Shown here one piece after another: positions 32,713-41,502 of a DNA stretch of 64,000 nt. The notes under the pieces were generated by a model that was not told the DNA's origin, searched no databases, and saw nothing but the letters and a program-made list of their open reading frames with translations. Position numbers and translations under genes: made by a program. Each line of letters begins with the position of its first letter. The first letter of the stretch is position 1. This DNA is from Hamiltosporidium tvaerminnensis (lineage: Eukaryota; Microsporidia; Dubosqiidae): the NCBI GenBank assembly GCA_022605425.2, contig JAKIMF020000004.1, forward strand, positions 124,001 through 188,000, in the 5' to 3' direction.

Positions 32713-34023
32713 ATGCTAAAGAACAAAATACATCTACGCCCAGGATGCAAAGAACGTCTATACCTTCCACGTAAAGAACTTGGAAGAGGTTTACATAGTG
32801 TCGAGTTCAAAAGCGAACATATGCTTTTGCAACTCTTGGATTGTCTGGAAAAACATAAAGATACATCGACCAGAAGAGCAGCAATCCTAAAGGTTGAGAA
32901 TAATAATAAAACCCACCTTTCACTAATTAAAAACTTTTTAAAAATAAAATACGGGTTGGAAGAGGAAGTCACAAAAAAGAAATTGGAAGAAGCTCAACTA
33001 GCTAACCTATATAACGAAATCAAAAACCGAAAACTACATTCAAAGTTATATAGCGCTAGAAATAACGAGCTGGTAAGTGTAAATGACTCCTCAAGATGGT
33101 TAAAGAAAGGAAGTGTAAGACCACGTGATGAAGCAGTGTTCTGTTATATCCAGGATAGAAATGTTTTCTGGGGTGCAGAAGGTATGTGTCAACACTGCAA
33201 CCAGTCTAGGAAAACTGTTGATCACTTAGCAACGAGATGTGAAAAAATGCTTGGTCATGACTATACTAGACGACATAATGAAGTGGTACGATGTATACAT
33301 TTACTCTTGCTGAATAAATATAAGTTTAAGTCTTCGAAACGAATTAGAAGCCACTCAGTTCAAGAAATTCTTGATAACGAATATGCAGAGATAAGAGTGG
33401 ACACCAGAATAAAAACTGATGTCAAGATCCGGTGTAACAGACCAGATATATTTATTTTAGACAAGAGACAGAATAGGATAACCCTCATTGAAGTAGGAAT
33501 CACATCCCAAGACTCTCTTCAAATAGTTGAAACAGAGAAGCTTAGGAAGTATGACCTATTAGCAAATGAGTTAGGTTTTATTTATAAATGCAATGTAGAG
33601 ATAATTCCTTATGTGATGACCTGGGACGGTATTGTGACAAAATACCATAAGACGTATGTTAAGAGACTGCAAATACCTATGAATGTAGAGGGATATATAC
33701 AATCCATAGTACTCAAGAAGACAGTCGAAACAATTTCTTTTGATCGACGAAGAAGACTTGAGTCTGGTCCAAATGCCGAGGAGAGCTGGGAGAGAGCATC
33801 ATTAAGTGTTATCTTAGGAGCTGAGATGCATAAACAACCAATACCCCCTTTAAAGCAAGTAGACAACGAGGAAGATGATGTTAAAACGGAAAATACAAAA
33901 AATATTTTACCCCTTATTTTGGATGGCATAACCACAGCAAAGGAACCAACAACTAATACAAATGAAGAGTTGGAGTTGGAGGAAGCGATAGAAGTGGTTG
34001 AAATGGTGGAAAGAATTATTTAA
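32713..34023 (+). CDS. Truncated non-LTR retrotransposon protein (zinc finger and endonuclease part)
   Basis: A 436-residue uninterrupted frame equal to the C-terminal third of the full-length element protein. It contains a zinc-finger-like CQHC...H...C motif (about residue 156) and the restriction-like endonuclease signature RPDIFILDKRQNRITLIEVG (about residues 240-260), and extends into an acidic C-terminus lacking from the other copy. Reverse transcriptase is absent. The ATG lies in the duplicated target sequence, not in the element, so translation from it would be accidental. It retains the true C-terminal coding sequence of the family. It is not a host gene. Confidence 0.85.
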   Translation: MLKNKIHLRPGCKERLYLPRKELGRGLHSVEFKSEHMLLQLLDCLEKHKDTSTRRAAILKVENNNKTHLSLIKNFLKIKYGLEEEVTKKKLEEAQLANLYNEIKNRKLHSKLYSARNNELVSVNDSSRWLKKGSVRPRDEAVFCYIQDRNVFWGAEGMCQHCNQSRKTVDHLATRCEKMLGHDYTRRHNEVVRCIHLLLLNKYKFKSSKRIRSHSVQEILDNEYAEIRVDTRIKTDVKIRCNRPDIFILDKRQNRITLIEVGITSQDSLQIVETEKLRKYDLLANELGFIYKCNVEIIPYVMTWDGIVTKYHKTYVKRLQIPMNVEGYIQSIVLKKTVETISFDRRRRLESGPNAEESWERASLSVILGAEMHKQPIPPLKQVDNEEDDVKTENTKNILPLILDGITTAKEPTTNTNEELELEEAIEVVEMVERII

Positions 34024-34063
34024 AAAGAAAAATTTGTTAACCCAGAATTTTATTAAATAAAAG
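32718..34063 (+). mobile_element. 5'-truncated non-LTR retrotransposon inserted in a tandem repeat
   Basis: Flanked by a perfect 11-bp duplication TTTTTTATGCT at 32707-32717 and 34064-34074, splitting one unit of the 73-bp array. The 5' end corresponds to about 57773 in the full-length copy, a typical 5' truncation. The 3' end is GTTAACCCAGAATTTTATTA then AATAAAAG, with no poly-A tail. Its open frame is intact, so the insertion looks young. Confidence 0.93.
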
Positions 34064-34345
34064 TTTTTTATGCTTATTTTCTTATTATTTTTAAATTTAA
34101 TTTTTTAAATATTCTCTATTTTCTTTAATCGTAGTATTTTTTATTCTTATTTTTTATGCTTATTTTCCTATTATTTTTAAATTTAATTTTTTAAATATTC
34201 TCTATTTTCTTTAATCGTAGTATTTTTTATTCTTATTTTTATAGTATTTTTAAATTTAATGTTTTCTTATTTTTGAAATACTTCTTTAATCGTAGTATTG
34301 GTTATTCTTATTTAAAATTTTCTTTTAATCGTAGTATTATTTATA
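34064..34345. repeat. 73-bp tandem repeat, right part
   Basis: Continuation of the array at 32447, with two clear units and then progressively degraded units retaining TTTAATCGTAGTATT. It ends about 140 bp before the 3' end of the convergent gene. Confidence 0.85.
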
Positions 34346-34486
34346 TTTTAAATCTCATTTTTTTTTCTTTTTTAACATTTTTTTAAAATAAATTTTCTTT
34401 CAAATCGTATTGTATTATTTATATTTTAAATCTCTTTTTTAAATCGAATATTTTTTTAAAATTAAAAGAATTAAAATACAATTTTA

Positions 34487-34906
34487 TTACATTTCTTCGT
34501 TTTGTTCTTCTTCACTTTTATAATCACTTAAATCTCCATAATCTTCATATTTAAACCCATAATTTTCTAATTTGAAACTTCTAAAAATATCTTTAGCACC
34601 AACAAAATAATCGGTAATTAACACATTTAAACATTCTTCAACACAATTTCTCCATTTTTCTATAATAAAATCTAAATTATTTTTATTTTTTCTAAATTTT
34701 TCTATCATACATAATTTTCGATGCATGTCTTTGTTAAGAAATGCGGATGTTTTAAATTGATCGGAATATCTTTTTGGCTTGGTGATAGATTTCTTTCGTT
34801 TGGAAGGTTCAGTTATTTCTTTACGTTTGTAAAACTTTATAGTGTCTACTATTATCTCTTCGTAATTTTCTTTTTCATCTTCTTTTATTTCTGTAATGAA
34901 AACCAT
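34487..34906 (-). CDS. Small protein, possibly Sfr1/Mei5-like recombination factor
   Basis: 139 residues; CCC lies 5-7 nt before the ATG. The N-terminal half is basic and acidic with no fold I can name. The C-terminal half has the pattern LDFIIEKWRNCVEECLNVL, then about 25 residues, then FKYEDYGDLSDY and an acidic tail. This resembles the C-terminal region of Sfr1/Mei5 proteins, which combine a KW/RW-x-x-C/S-Q/E-E helix with a final glycine-leucine-tyrosine element and acidic end. Those proteins pair with Swi5 to assist Rad51/Dmc1 strand exchange. The resemblance is from memory and short; an unrelated coiled-coil protein remains possible. No Swi5 partner is in this window. Confidence 0.4.
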   Translation of the reverse strand: MVFITEIKEDEKENYEEIIVDTIKFYKRKEITEPSKRKKSITKPKRYSDQFKTSAFLNKDMHRKLCMIEKFRKNKNNLDFIIEKWRNCVEECLNVLITDYFVGAKDIFRSFKLENYGFKYEDYGDLSDYKSEEEQNEEM

Positions 34907-35120
34907 TTATGGGCATAAAAAGTTTTTCATGTTTTTGACTAAAAAAATCGATTGTAAGTCAAAATTAAAGTCTTGAATATTTTTTTGGATAAAAGAAAGA
35001 ATTTATAAAGAAACTAGAAATTTAATTATATAAATTTATTGGAAGTAATCTGTTTCAATTTATCCTGATAACCTTTCTTGTTTAGATTAGAATGCAAAAT
35101 TAAAATATTTATTTAATAAA

Positions 35121-35825
35121 TATTACATCTTTTTGAAAAAGTGGCTTGTTTTATATTATTTTAATGACAAGGATGCAGTTCTAGGTTTTACATAAATAGC
35201 TGCAGACTTAAGAAACCAGTCAGTTTTTTTCCCCAAAAACGTAGAATTCAGGATTTTTTATATAAAAAGGTACGTATAGTGTATATAGCGAGTGAATAGG
35301 GCTGGAATTCTTTAAAGTCTGTTGCTTGATATGTGATCATGAAGAAAGCTTACCCTCCTAGAGATCAAAAGATGATCCAACAACTCAACATTTTACGAGT
35401 CAAATAAACTTTTAACTAAGATATATCTCGGTAGTTTACATAGGATCGCCTATAGACAGTAATGTCATACTAACAAGTATTAACTTATACCTTTAATTTC
35501 TGGCTTTTTTAAAGGACATTTTTTTGTATCTCTTAGGCCTAAACTTTTCTAACATATGTGAAGGAGCTATAATTCCATATTTTACATGACAATTACCTAC
35601 AAGTTCAACCAAAGTTTCAATCCAGTTACATAAAAAACTACAAACCAACTTTTCAGGAAAAGTTTCGCTATTCTGTAGACCTTTTCCTCCCCATACAAAT
35701 TCACATAAAATAACCAAAAATTCACAGTTGTTTCTTTCAACCGAGATTTAAAACAATAGTTTTTCGGGTGATTTGTTCTGATTATTACTAAGCAAGAAGT
35801 TTAAAGCGTTTATATCTTTTCTGTC
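35121..35825 (-). repeat. 730-bp repeat family, copy F (decayed)
   Basis: Recognisable by GCAGTTCTAGGTTTTACATAAATAGCTGC, CTTTTAACTAAGATATATC, GACAATTACCTACAAGTTC and the ACATAAAAAACTACAAACC block, but with many substitutions and indels. The 5' end lies at the right. Confidence 0.8.
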
Positions 35826-36722
35826 ACATGTAATAATGACAGAAATTAATTTGCATTTAATTTCATTATAGTTAATTCTAAAAGGTTTATTCTTCAATGA
35901 AGCATAATTTAAGGTATATTGAATATTAAAAATTAAATTTCTGTAATTCTATTGTATCTATGTGAAATATGATATTCTCGCGTGTTTCAACAGGGAATTA
36001 CAACTATAGAGACCCCTTATAAAAGTAAAATTATATATGTTGGTATTCATTTTGACTTCTATAGCTTGATAAAATAAATTTTACAGAAAATATTTGAAAT
36101 CCACAGATCAAAAACTTAGAAGAAAAATAAAGCAAAAAACTAAAATATTTGTTTCTTAATTCGATTAGATTTTGAGAATTAATATATTATAAAGTTTAAA
36201 CATCTTTTATGTAATAGAGCCTAAATTCTACAAAGCAATAGCATTACCCTATTATAGCAATTTAATATTAGGATATTCTTTTATATGGTGGAAGGAGGAT
36301 AATCACATTAAAAACTATCTGCTTGGCAATAGGTGTCTAGAATTTTTTGAAATCATTGTTGAGTTTTGGTAGGATATAAACCACACTGAATTTATAGGCC
36401 GATCCCCGATAATACTGCGATATGCTGATTAAAAGAAACAAATGAAAAATTTTCATTTTTCATCCTCGACACCGAGAGGCTAAATAGAACTGAATAAGTA
36501 TGTAAGTATTTTCCTAATAATTTCGAATATATTTTAATTTCGTTTCTTCATTAAAATTTATTCTTGATTTCTGGATTTCTTGATATATTTGAAACATATT
36601 TCATGATCTTCATGCTTCTACAGAATCGCATCGATATTTATGAAATTTATAAAAGATGTATAATCGAGATTTTTCAATGGTAAAATTTTGCTATAATATG
36701 TTTTTTGATCAAAGAAAAACTT
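35826..36722. other. Intergenic with a 5' fragment of the 730-bp repeat
   Basis: Bases about 36283-36410 match the first 130 bp of the 730-bp family on the plus strand (GGTGGAAGGAGGATAATCAC, CTGCTTGGCAATAGGTGT), with the rest missing. The other parts are AT-rich and unassigned. Confidence 0.65.
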
Positions 36723-36882
36723 TAATTTGTCTTTTTAAGTACTATCGACTGAATGTATGCATCTATTTCAATTTATGATTAAAGATTTATTTATTATAAG
36801 ATTTAAATAAATAATATAATTTGTCTTTTTAAGTACTATCGACTGAATGTATGCATCTATTTCAATTTATGATTAAAGATTT
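36723..36882. repeat. 66-bp perfect direct repeat, two copies
   Basis: 36723-36788 and 36817-36882 are identical, 28 bp apart, beginning TAATTTGTCTTTTTAAGTAC. They lie just beyond the 3' end of the Trs23-like gene. With only two copies and an AT-rich spacer, this is a local duplication, not a CRISPR. Confidence 0.9.
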
Positions 36883-36899
36883 CAAATTTTATTCCAGAA

Positions 36900-37274
36900 T
36901 CAATAATTTTTTAAAATCTCTTCAGGTACAAACAAATGACAATTTATAGGCATATCCATAATATAAAACGGATTACACATAACATAATCAATATACATTC
37001 GATATATTTTATTAAATACTTCTCTTTTAATATCATTATTACTTACAAATATAAACATTGCACCTGAAACTAAACAAAAAATAGTTATTATACGTTTCTT
37101 TAAATACATTCTTATTTCTCTTCTATCATTTTCTTTAATTTGATTCATTATATAATATAATGAGTGTAATGTACTTGTAAGTACCAGTAGTTTGTTATCT
37201 TCTGATTTTATTCCTTCTTCATACGAATACAACATACTTCCAAATCTATTCACAATAAAAAATTGGTGAATCAT
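36900..37274 (-). CDS. TRS23: TRAPP complex subunit, Trs23/TRAPPC4-like
   Basis: 124 residues resembling the sedlin/sybindin longin-fold subunits of TRAPP, the tethering and Rab-exchange complex for ER-to-Golgi traffic. Evidence: N-terminal FFIVNRFGSMLYSYE beta-hairpin, TSTLHSLYYIMNQI helix, and the C-terminal FNKIYRMYIDYVMCNPFYIM followed by PINCHLF. The last block is the TRAPPC4 signature of [25 protein letters not shown] type, and the LASTFHSLFAI-like helix also favours TRAPPC4 over TRAPPC1. The protein is slightly shorter than the yeast and human homologues and lacks any PDZ-like insertion. CCC lies 6-8 nt before the ATG. Confidence 0.78.
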   Translation of the reverse strand: MIHQFFIVNRFGSMLYSYEEGIKSEDNKLLVLTSTLHSLYYIMNQIKENDRREIRMYLKKRIITIFCLVSGAMFIFVSNNDIKREVFNKIYRMYIDYVMCNPFYIMDMPINCHLFVPEEILKNY

Positions 37275-37379
37275 TTTAAGGGTTCTTTTTTCAAAAAATA
37301 AAAAAAGTTATTTTGTTACGAATTTTTCTTTACAATTGAATTTATTTATGCTTTTGAAATTTAAATTTATTAAAAATTT

Positions 37380-37606
37380 GTTTTAAGGATTGAGGAGGTC
37401 AGGGGTTTTTAAGGGCTATAGTGCCATTTAGTAGTAGGTGTAGTAAAATATTTGTTTTAAGGAATAAAGAGTTCTGGTTTTTTTAAGAGCTGTAGCGTCA
37501 TTTGATGGAAGTCGTAGTAAAATATTGTTTTAAGAATTAAGGAGGTCAGGGGTTTTTAAGGGCTATAGTGCCATTTACTAGTAGTTGAAATAAAATTTTT
37601 TTTATC
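37380..37606. repeat. Tandem repeat of about 74 bp, three copies
   Basis: Units start GTTTTAAGGA and carry a GC-richer core GGAGGTCAGGGGTTTTTAAG, then GGCTATAGTGCCATTTA. The first and third units are closer to each other than to the middle one. It lies between the divergent Trs23-like and PNO1 genes, so it may sit in or near their promoters. Confidence 0.85.
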
Positions 37607-37798
37607 GTAGAAGTTTGAAATATATTAATATTTAAAAATTTATTTTTTTATAAAAATTGTAGAATCATAAGAACTAGGAATTTAGAAGTTTTATTTAAAA
37701 AATATTTTTTTACCAACTCTTCAAATAATTCATTTTATAATTTTCCCAGTCCAAAAAATGAATTATTTTATTATTTCAATTTTCTTCTTTAAAAACCC

Positions 37799-38383
37799 AT
37801 GGAAAGCCAAGAAATAAAATCAGTAAAAATACCGTTTTATAAACACAATTTAATAAAAAAAGAATGGTTTAAAATTTATACGCCAATAGTAAACCATTGT
37901 TATTTACAACTACGAATGAATTTAGCGACACATTCAATAGATTTAAGAGCTACACCTCATACCAAAGATTTATCTGTTCTTACTAGAGTAGAACAATATA
38001 TAAATTCTATTATAATTGGATTTAATCCAGAAGATATTGTAGATATGTTGAGTGATTCAAATATTTATTACGATTCGTTTAATTTCAGTGAAGTAAAAAC
38101 ACTAAAGAATGAACACTTACCGCGTGCTATTGGACGAGTTGTAGGAAGAGAAGGTAAAACAAAGAAGGCTATTGAATTAGCAACAAAAACAAAGATATTG
38201 GTTATGGATTCTAATGTTCATATTATTGGGAGAAGTGAAGGAATAGAAATTGCCAAAGATTCTATTTGTAGACTTATTATGGGTTCACAACCAGGTAAAA
38301 TATATAATAGATTGCGTATTATTTCTTCAAAACTTAAAGATAAACATTTTGGATTTGAAATTATTAAAAATGACAAAAATTAG
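37799..38383 (+). CDS. PNO1: Ribosome assembly KH protein PNO1/Dim2
   Basis: 194 residues matching PNO1 (Dim2/Rrp20), the KH-domain protein that binds the 3' end of 18S rRNA in pre-40S particles and works with the Nob1 nuclease. The order of conserved blocks is KKEWFKIYTPIVNH, then LRMNLATHSIDLRAT, VLTRVEQYINSIIIGFNPED, LPRAIGRVVGREGKTKKAIE (KH loop, about residues 108-128), VHIIGRSEGIEIAKDSICRL and a PGKIYNRLR C-terminus. The second KH domain carries the GxxG-like GREG. The protein is shorter than animal PNO1 because the N-terminal extension is missing. CCC abuts the ATG. The 3' end of the coding sequence is the first unit of a tandem repeat. Confidence 0.93.
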   Translation: MESQEIKSVKIPFYKHNLIKKEWFKIYTPIVNHCYLQLRMNLATHSIDLRATPHTKDLSVLTRVEQYINSIIIGFNPEDIVDMLSDSNIYYDSFNFSEVKTLKNEHLPRAIGRVVGREGKTKKAIELATKTKILVMDSNVHIIGRSEGIEIAKDSICRLIMGSQPGKIYNRLRIISSKLKDKHFGFEIIKNDKN

Positions 38384-38511
38384 TAAAATTTATGATTAAA
38401 GTAAATAATTTGGATTTGAAATTCTTAAAAATATTGAAAATTAGTAAAATTTATGATCAAAGTAAATAATTTGGATTTGAAATTCTTAAAAATGACAATA
38501 ATTAATTAAAA
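38349..38511 (+). repeat. 61-bp tandem repeat overlapping the PNO1 stop
   Basis: Units at 38349-38409, 38410-38470 and 38471-38511 (partial), each starting TTGGATTTGAAATT. The first unit contains the last codons and the stop of PNO1, so the array arose by duplicating the gene's 3' end into the downstream spacer. Confidence 0.9.
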
Positions 38512-39055
38512 AAATAAAAAATATATTTTTTAGGAAATAATTTAATTTATCAATTTCTTTAAAAAGAAATTTCTACTTAAACAGCTAAAAATTTTTTTTG
38601 TTAAAACACATTCTTTCTTGATTGTAATTCGTTTTTTTAAATGCATTTTCATTTCTTCATTTTAAATTAAAATTATTTGAAAAATTAAAGATTGAAAGTA
38701 AAACAGATTACAACTTAATTTCTTTACTAAATCTCTATTAAATTAAAAATACTAAATTTTATTTATAATAAATTTTAATTTAATAAAATTCCGTGTTCAA
38801 ATGTTTTTACAATTTATTATGTTTTTTATAATAAATTTTTATTTAATTTTATTTATTTAAATTTTCTTTTTCACAATAAATTTCTTTACTTGAATTTTTT
38901 AACATCACTTTTTCGGCTAAAATTTTATAAAACATTAAATTCTACTGTAAATTCAAATTAATATTCTTAACTAAAATTTTACAAACCATGAAATTTCTTT
39001 ACTTTAATTTTTTTCGACAATATTTTAACGCCTTTTAAATTATTTATCCCTTCAA
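38512..39055. other. Intergenic, promoter side of the Myb gene
   Basis: AT-rich with repeated words such as TTTACTTTAATTTTT and AAATTTTATAAA, no open frame. The Myb gene promoter should lie at its right end. Confidence 0.5.
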
Positions 39056-40267
39056 ATGGAAAACCACAATTATAATTCAAACGGAAAATATATTTTAAGT
39101 GATGGAATTGAAAGTAAAAAAGAAAGTTTAGAAATACGAAAAATACAAAACAGTACTTTTATAAAAAACACGAGTTCAATTAAAGATTCTTTATATTTTT
39201 ATGAAAATGCAATTCAAGAGAACAAAAACAAACAGCGTAATTTATTTATGATTATAAATCAAATTGATTATTATTTACGTAGAATTAAACATCATACAAC
39301 TTATATATTTTCTACTCCTAAATCTTCAGCGAATTCTTTGATTTTATTGACTACGAATGTAAAAGATACATCTAAATCTAATAAAGGATATTTGATAAGG
39401 AGTTTGATGTACAAATATAGAGAAGTATTTAAAGAAGAAGATAAAATAAATCCAGAATCTTCTTTTTGGATTAATATTTCTAAATTGTCTGGTGAAAGTA
39501 AATACTCTTGTTATAATAAGTGGCTTAACGATCTTTCTAACCTTTCTTTAAAGTATAAAAATAGAATTGTTTTGGCAAAAAATAATAAAAAAAATGAAAA
39601 TGAATCGTCTAATAATTTTTATACAGAAGAAAAAACCGACAGTATTTTGAGTCTTTCGCATTTAAAACAATCTAAAGAAAATATTGGAAAAATTGTGTAT
39701 AATAATTTTAAAAATGGTAAGAGTTGGATGTTTATTTCATTTCAGTTAGAAATTCATCCATTCAATCTGTTTAAGAACTATATTTCATATTTAAATAAAG
39801 ATAAACGGTGTACATGGACGGAAGAAGAAAACAAAAAACTTATAGCTGCTACTAAAAAGTATGGGCACGGTAATTGGATATTGATTGCTAAAGAAGTCGG
39901 TACAAAGAATCCCAGACAGTGTTTACACAGATACAATCGTAAATACCAACCAAAGATTAATAAAGGAAGATGGTCAGAAAAAGAAGACAATTTGCTTTTA
40001 AAAGGAGTAGAAATGTATGGAACACGTAGATGGAATAAAATTAGTCAAATAGTTGCCACAAGAAGTGAATCACAGTGTAGAGAAAGGTACGTAAATGTTT
40101 TGGATCCAAATATTTCACACGAAAGATGGACACAAAAAGAAAACGATTATTTGCTTTATCTAATCAGTATTCATGGAGATAAGAAATGGTCATTTATTAG
40201 TTCAATAATGGGTAACCGTACAGATAATCAATGTAGAAGACAATATTTTAAACTTTTAAATCGATAA
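39056..40267 (+). CDS. Three-repeat Myb/SANT DNA-binding protein
   Basis: 403 residues. The C-terminal 150 residues contain three consecutive Myb repeats at about 252-300, 303-352 and 355-403, with the spaced tryptophans (WTEEENKKLIAATKKYGHGN, WSEKEDNLLLKGVEMYGTRR, WTQKENDYLLYLISIHGDKK) and recognition helices NPRQCLHRY, SESQCRERY and TDNQCRRQY. The QCxxRY pattern resembles c-Myb-like and SNAPC4-like proteins. The N-terminal 250 residues are basic and polar without a known domain; residues 225-250 (WMFISFQLEIHPFNLFKNY) may be part of a degenerate fourth repeat, as in SNAPC4. It likely acts in nuclear transcription, possibly of snRNA-type genes, but that role is inference. CCC lies 6-8 nt before the ATG. 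Confidence 0.88.
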   Translation: MENHNYNSNGKYILSDGIESKKESLEIRKIQNSTFIKNTSSIKDSLYFYENAIQENKNKQRNLFMIINQIDYYLRRIKHHTTYIFSTPKSSANSLILLTTNVKDTSKSNKGYLIRSLMYKYREVFKEEDKINPESSFWINISKLSGESKYSCYNKWLNDLSNLSLKYKNRIVLAKNNKKNENESSNNFYTEEKTDSILSLSHLKQSKENIGKIVYNNFKNGKSWMFISFQLEIHPFNLFKNYISYLNKDKRCTWTEEENKKLIAATKKYGHGNWILIAKEVGTKNPRQCLHRYNRKYQPKINKGRWSEKEDNLLLKGVEMYGTRRWNKISQIVATRSESQCRERYVNVLDPNISHERWTQKENDYLLYLISIHGDKKWSFISSIMGNRTDNQCRRQYFKLLNR

Positions 40268-40494
40268 AAAATGTTTTTAAATAAAAATTTTTTCTCTAAA
40301 AAAACTGTAAAATTCTAAATATTTTGTTAAAAATTTGTTCATCAAAATAAATACAAATTGATAGAAAAACATTCAAAAATTTCTTTATAATTAATAAAAG
40401 GATTAAAACTGTAAAAAAACTGGATTTTAGGAATTATATGAATAAAATTTTACATACAAAGAAATGGAAATAATAAAAATATTACTATTTTTGT

Positions 40495-41214
40495 TAAAAA
40501 GTATCACATCTTTTTTAAAATAGTGGCAAGTTTTATAGTTATTTTCGAAGCATAAACGCAGTTCTGGGTTTAACATGAATAACTGCTACCTCAACACTCC
40601 ATCGGTAACCCCTGCGATACCTACGTCCCAAAGCCTTTCATCTACCAGGTGTGTAGAACCTAATTAATAGGCGAGGCAGTTGCCCGGAGTTCGTTAATGT
40701 CCGTTGCATGGAGTGTGATCGAAGGCCGAAGCCCCCCCTGGGCTCCCCCAAGACTATGCAGCATTCCCACTTACTCTACACTTTCTGAACCCAATAAAAT
40801 TCTAGCTAAGAAATATTTCAGAGACTTACATGGGGTCCACCTAGACAGTGCAATGTCATACCAACAGGTATACCTGCTACTTAGCTCTCCCGGCTTTAAA
40901 TGGTTTTTTGTTTTGTATCTCCCGGGCGCCAAGTCTTCTAACTCGAGTGAGCAAGGCTAGGTTTCCATGCTTTTACATGGCAATTACCTACATGTTCAGC
41001 TGCGGTCTGCAATCTAGTTACATAAAAAATTTCAAATAAGTTTGCAGAAAAAGTTTCGCTATTTCCAAACCTCTACTCCTCATAACAACTCCCATTGAAC
41101 AACGAAAGATATAGTGTGGTTTTTTTCTACCAAAAATTCAAAAAATGATCATCGCACCAGTTTCACACAATCATTGACAAACAGAAAGTTTTTTATGTGG
41201 TTATCCTTCTTCCA
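40495..41214 (-). repeat. 730-bp repeat family, copy G
   Basis: 720 bp on the minus strand, flanked by ATTTTTGT at 40487-40494 and 41215-41222, a probable short target duplication. It is well preserved, including the GGC-TTCG-GCC hairpin on the sense strand. Confidence 0.88.
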
Positions 41215-41502
41215 ATTTTTGTCAGAAATAATGTAATAATAAATTGTATGATAAAAATAATTGAAAGAATTATATGAGAGTATTATATTTTAGTTTGAAA
41301 TAAATAATAATGTAAACATAAAAATTATTTGCATTACAAAAAAGTAAATTTTAACCAGTAATTAAAAATGGATAAAAAAATTTTAAACTGTGGTTTATCT
41401 TATCATAAAAAACAAAATAAAATAATTTAAAAATTTGTCTTAATTAGCAAAATAAAAGAATAAGAAAATTTTAAGTATAAAAATTGTTTGAATATTTTTA
41501 TT

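Noticed and set aside
36723-36882. Direct repeats as a CRISPR-like array
   Set aside because: Only two 66-bp repeats, AT-rich spacer, eukaryotic context.
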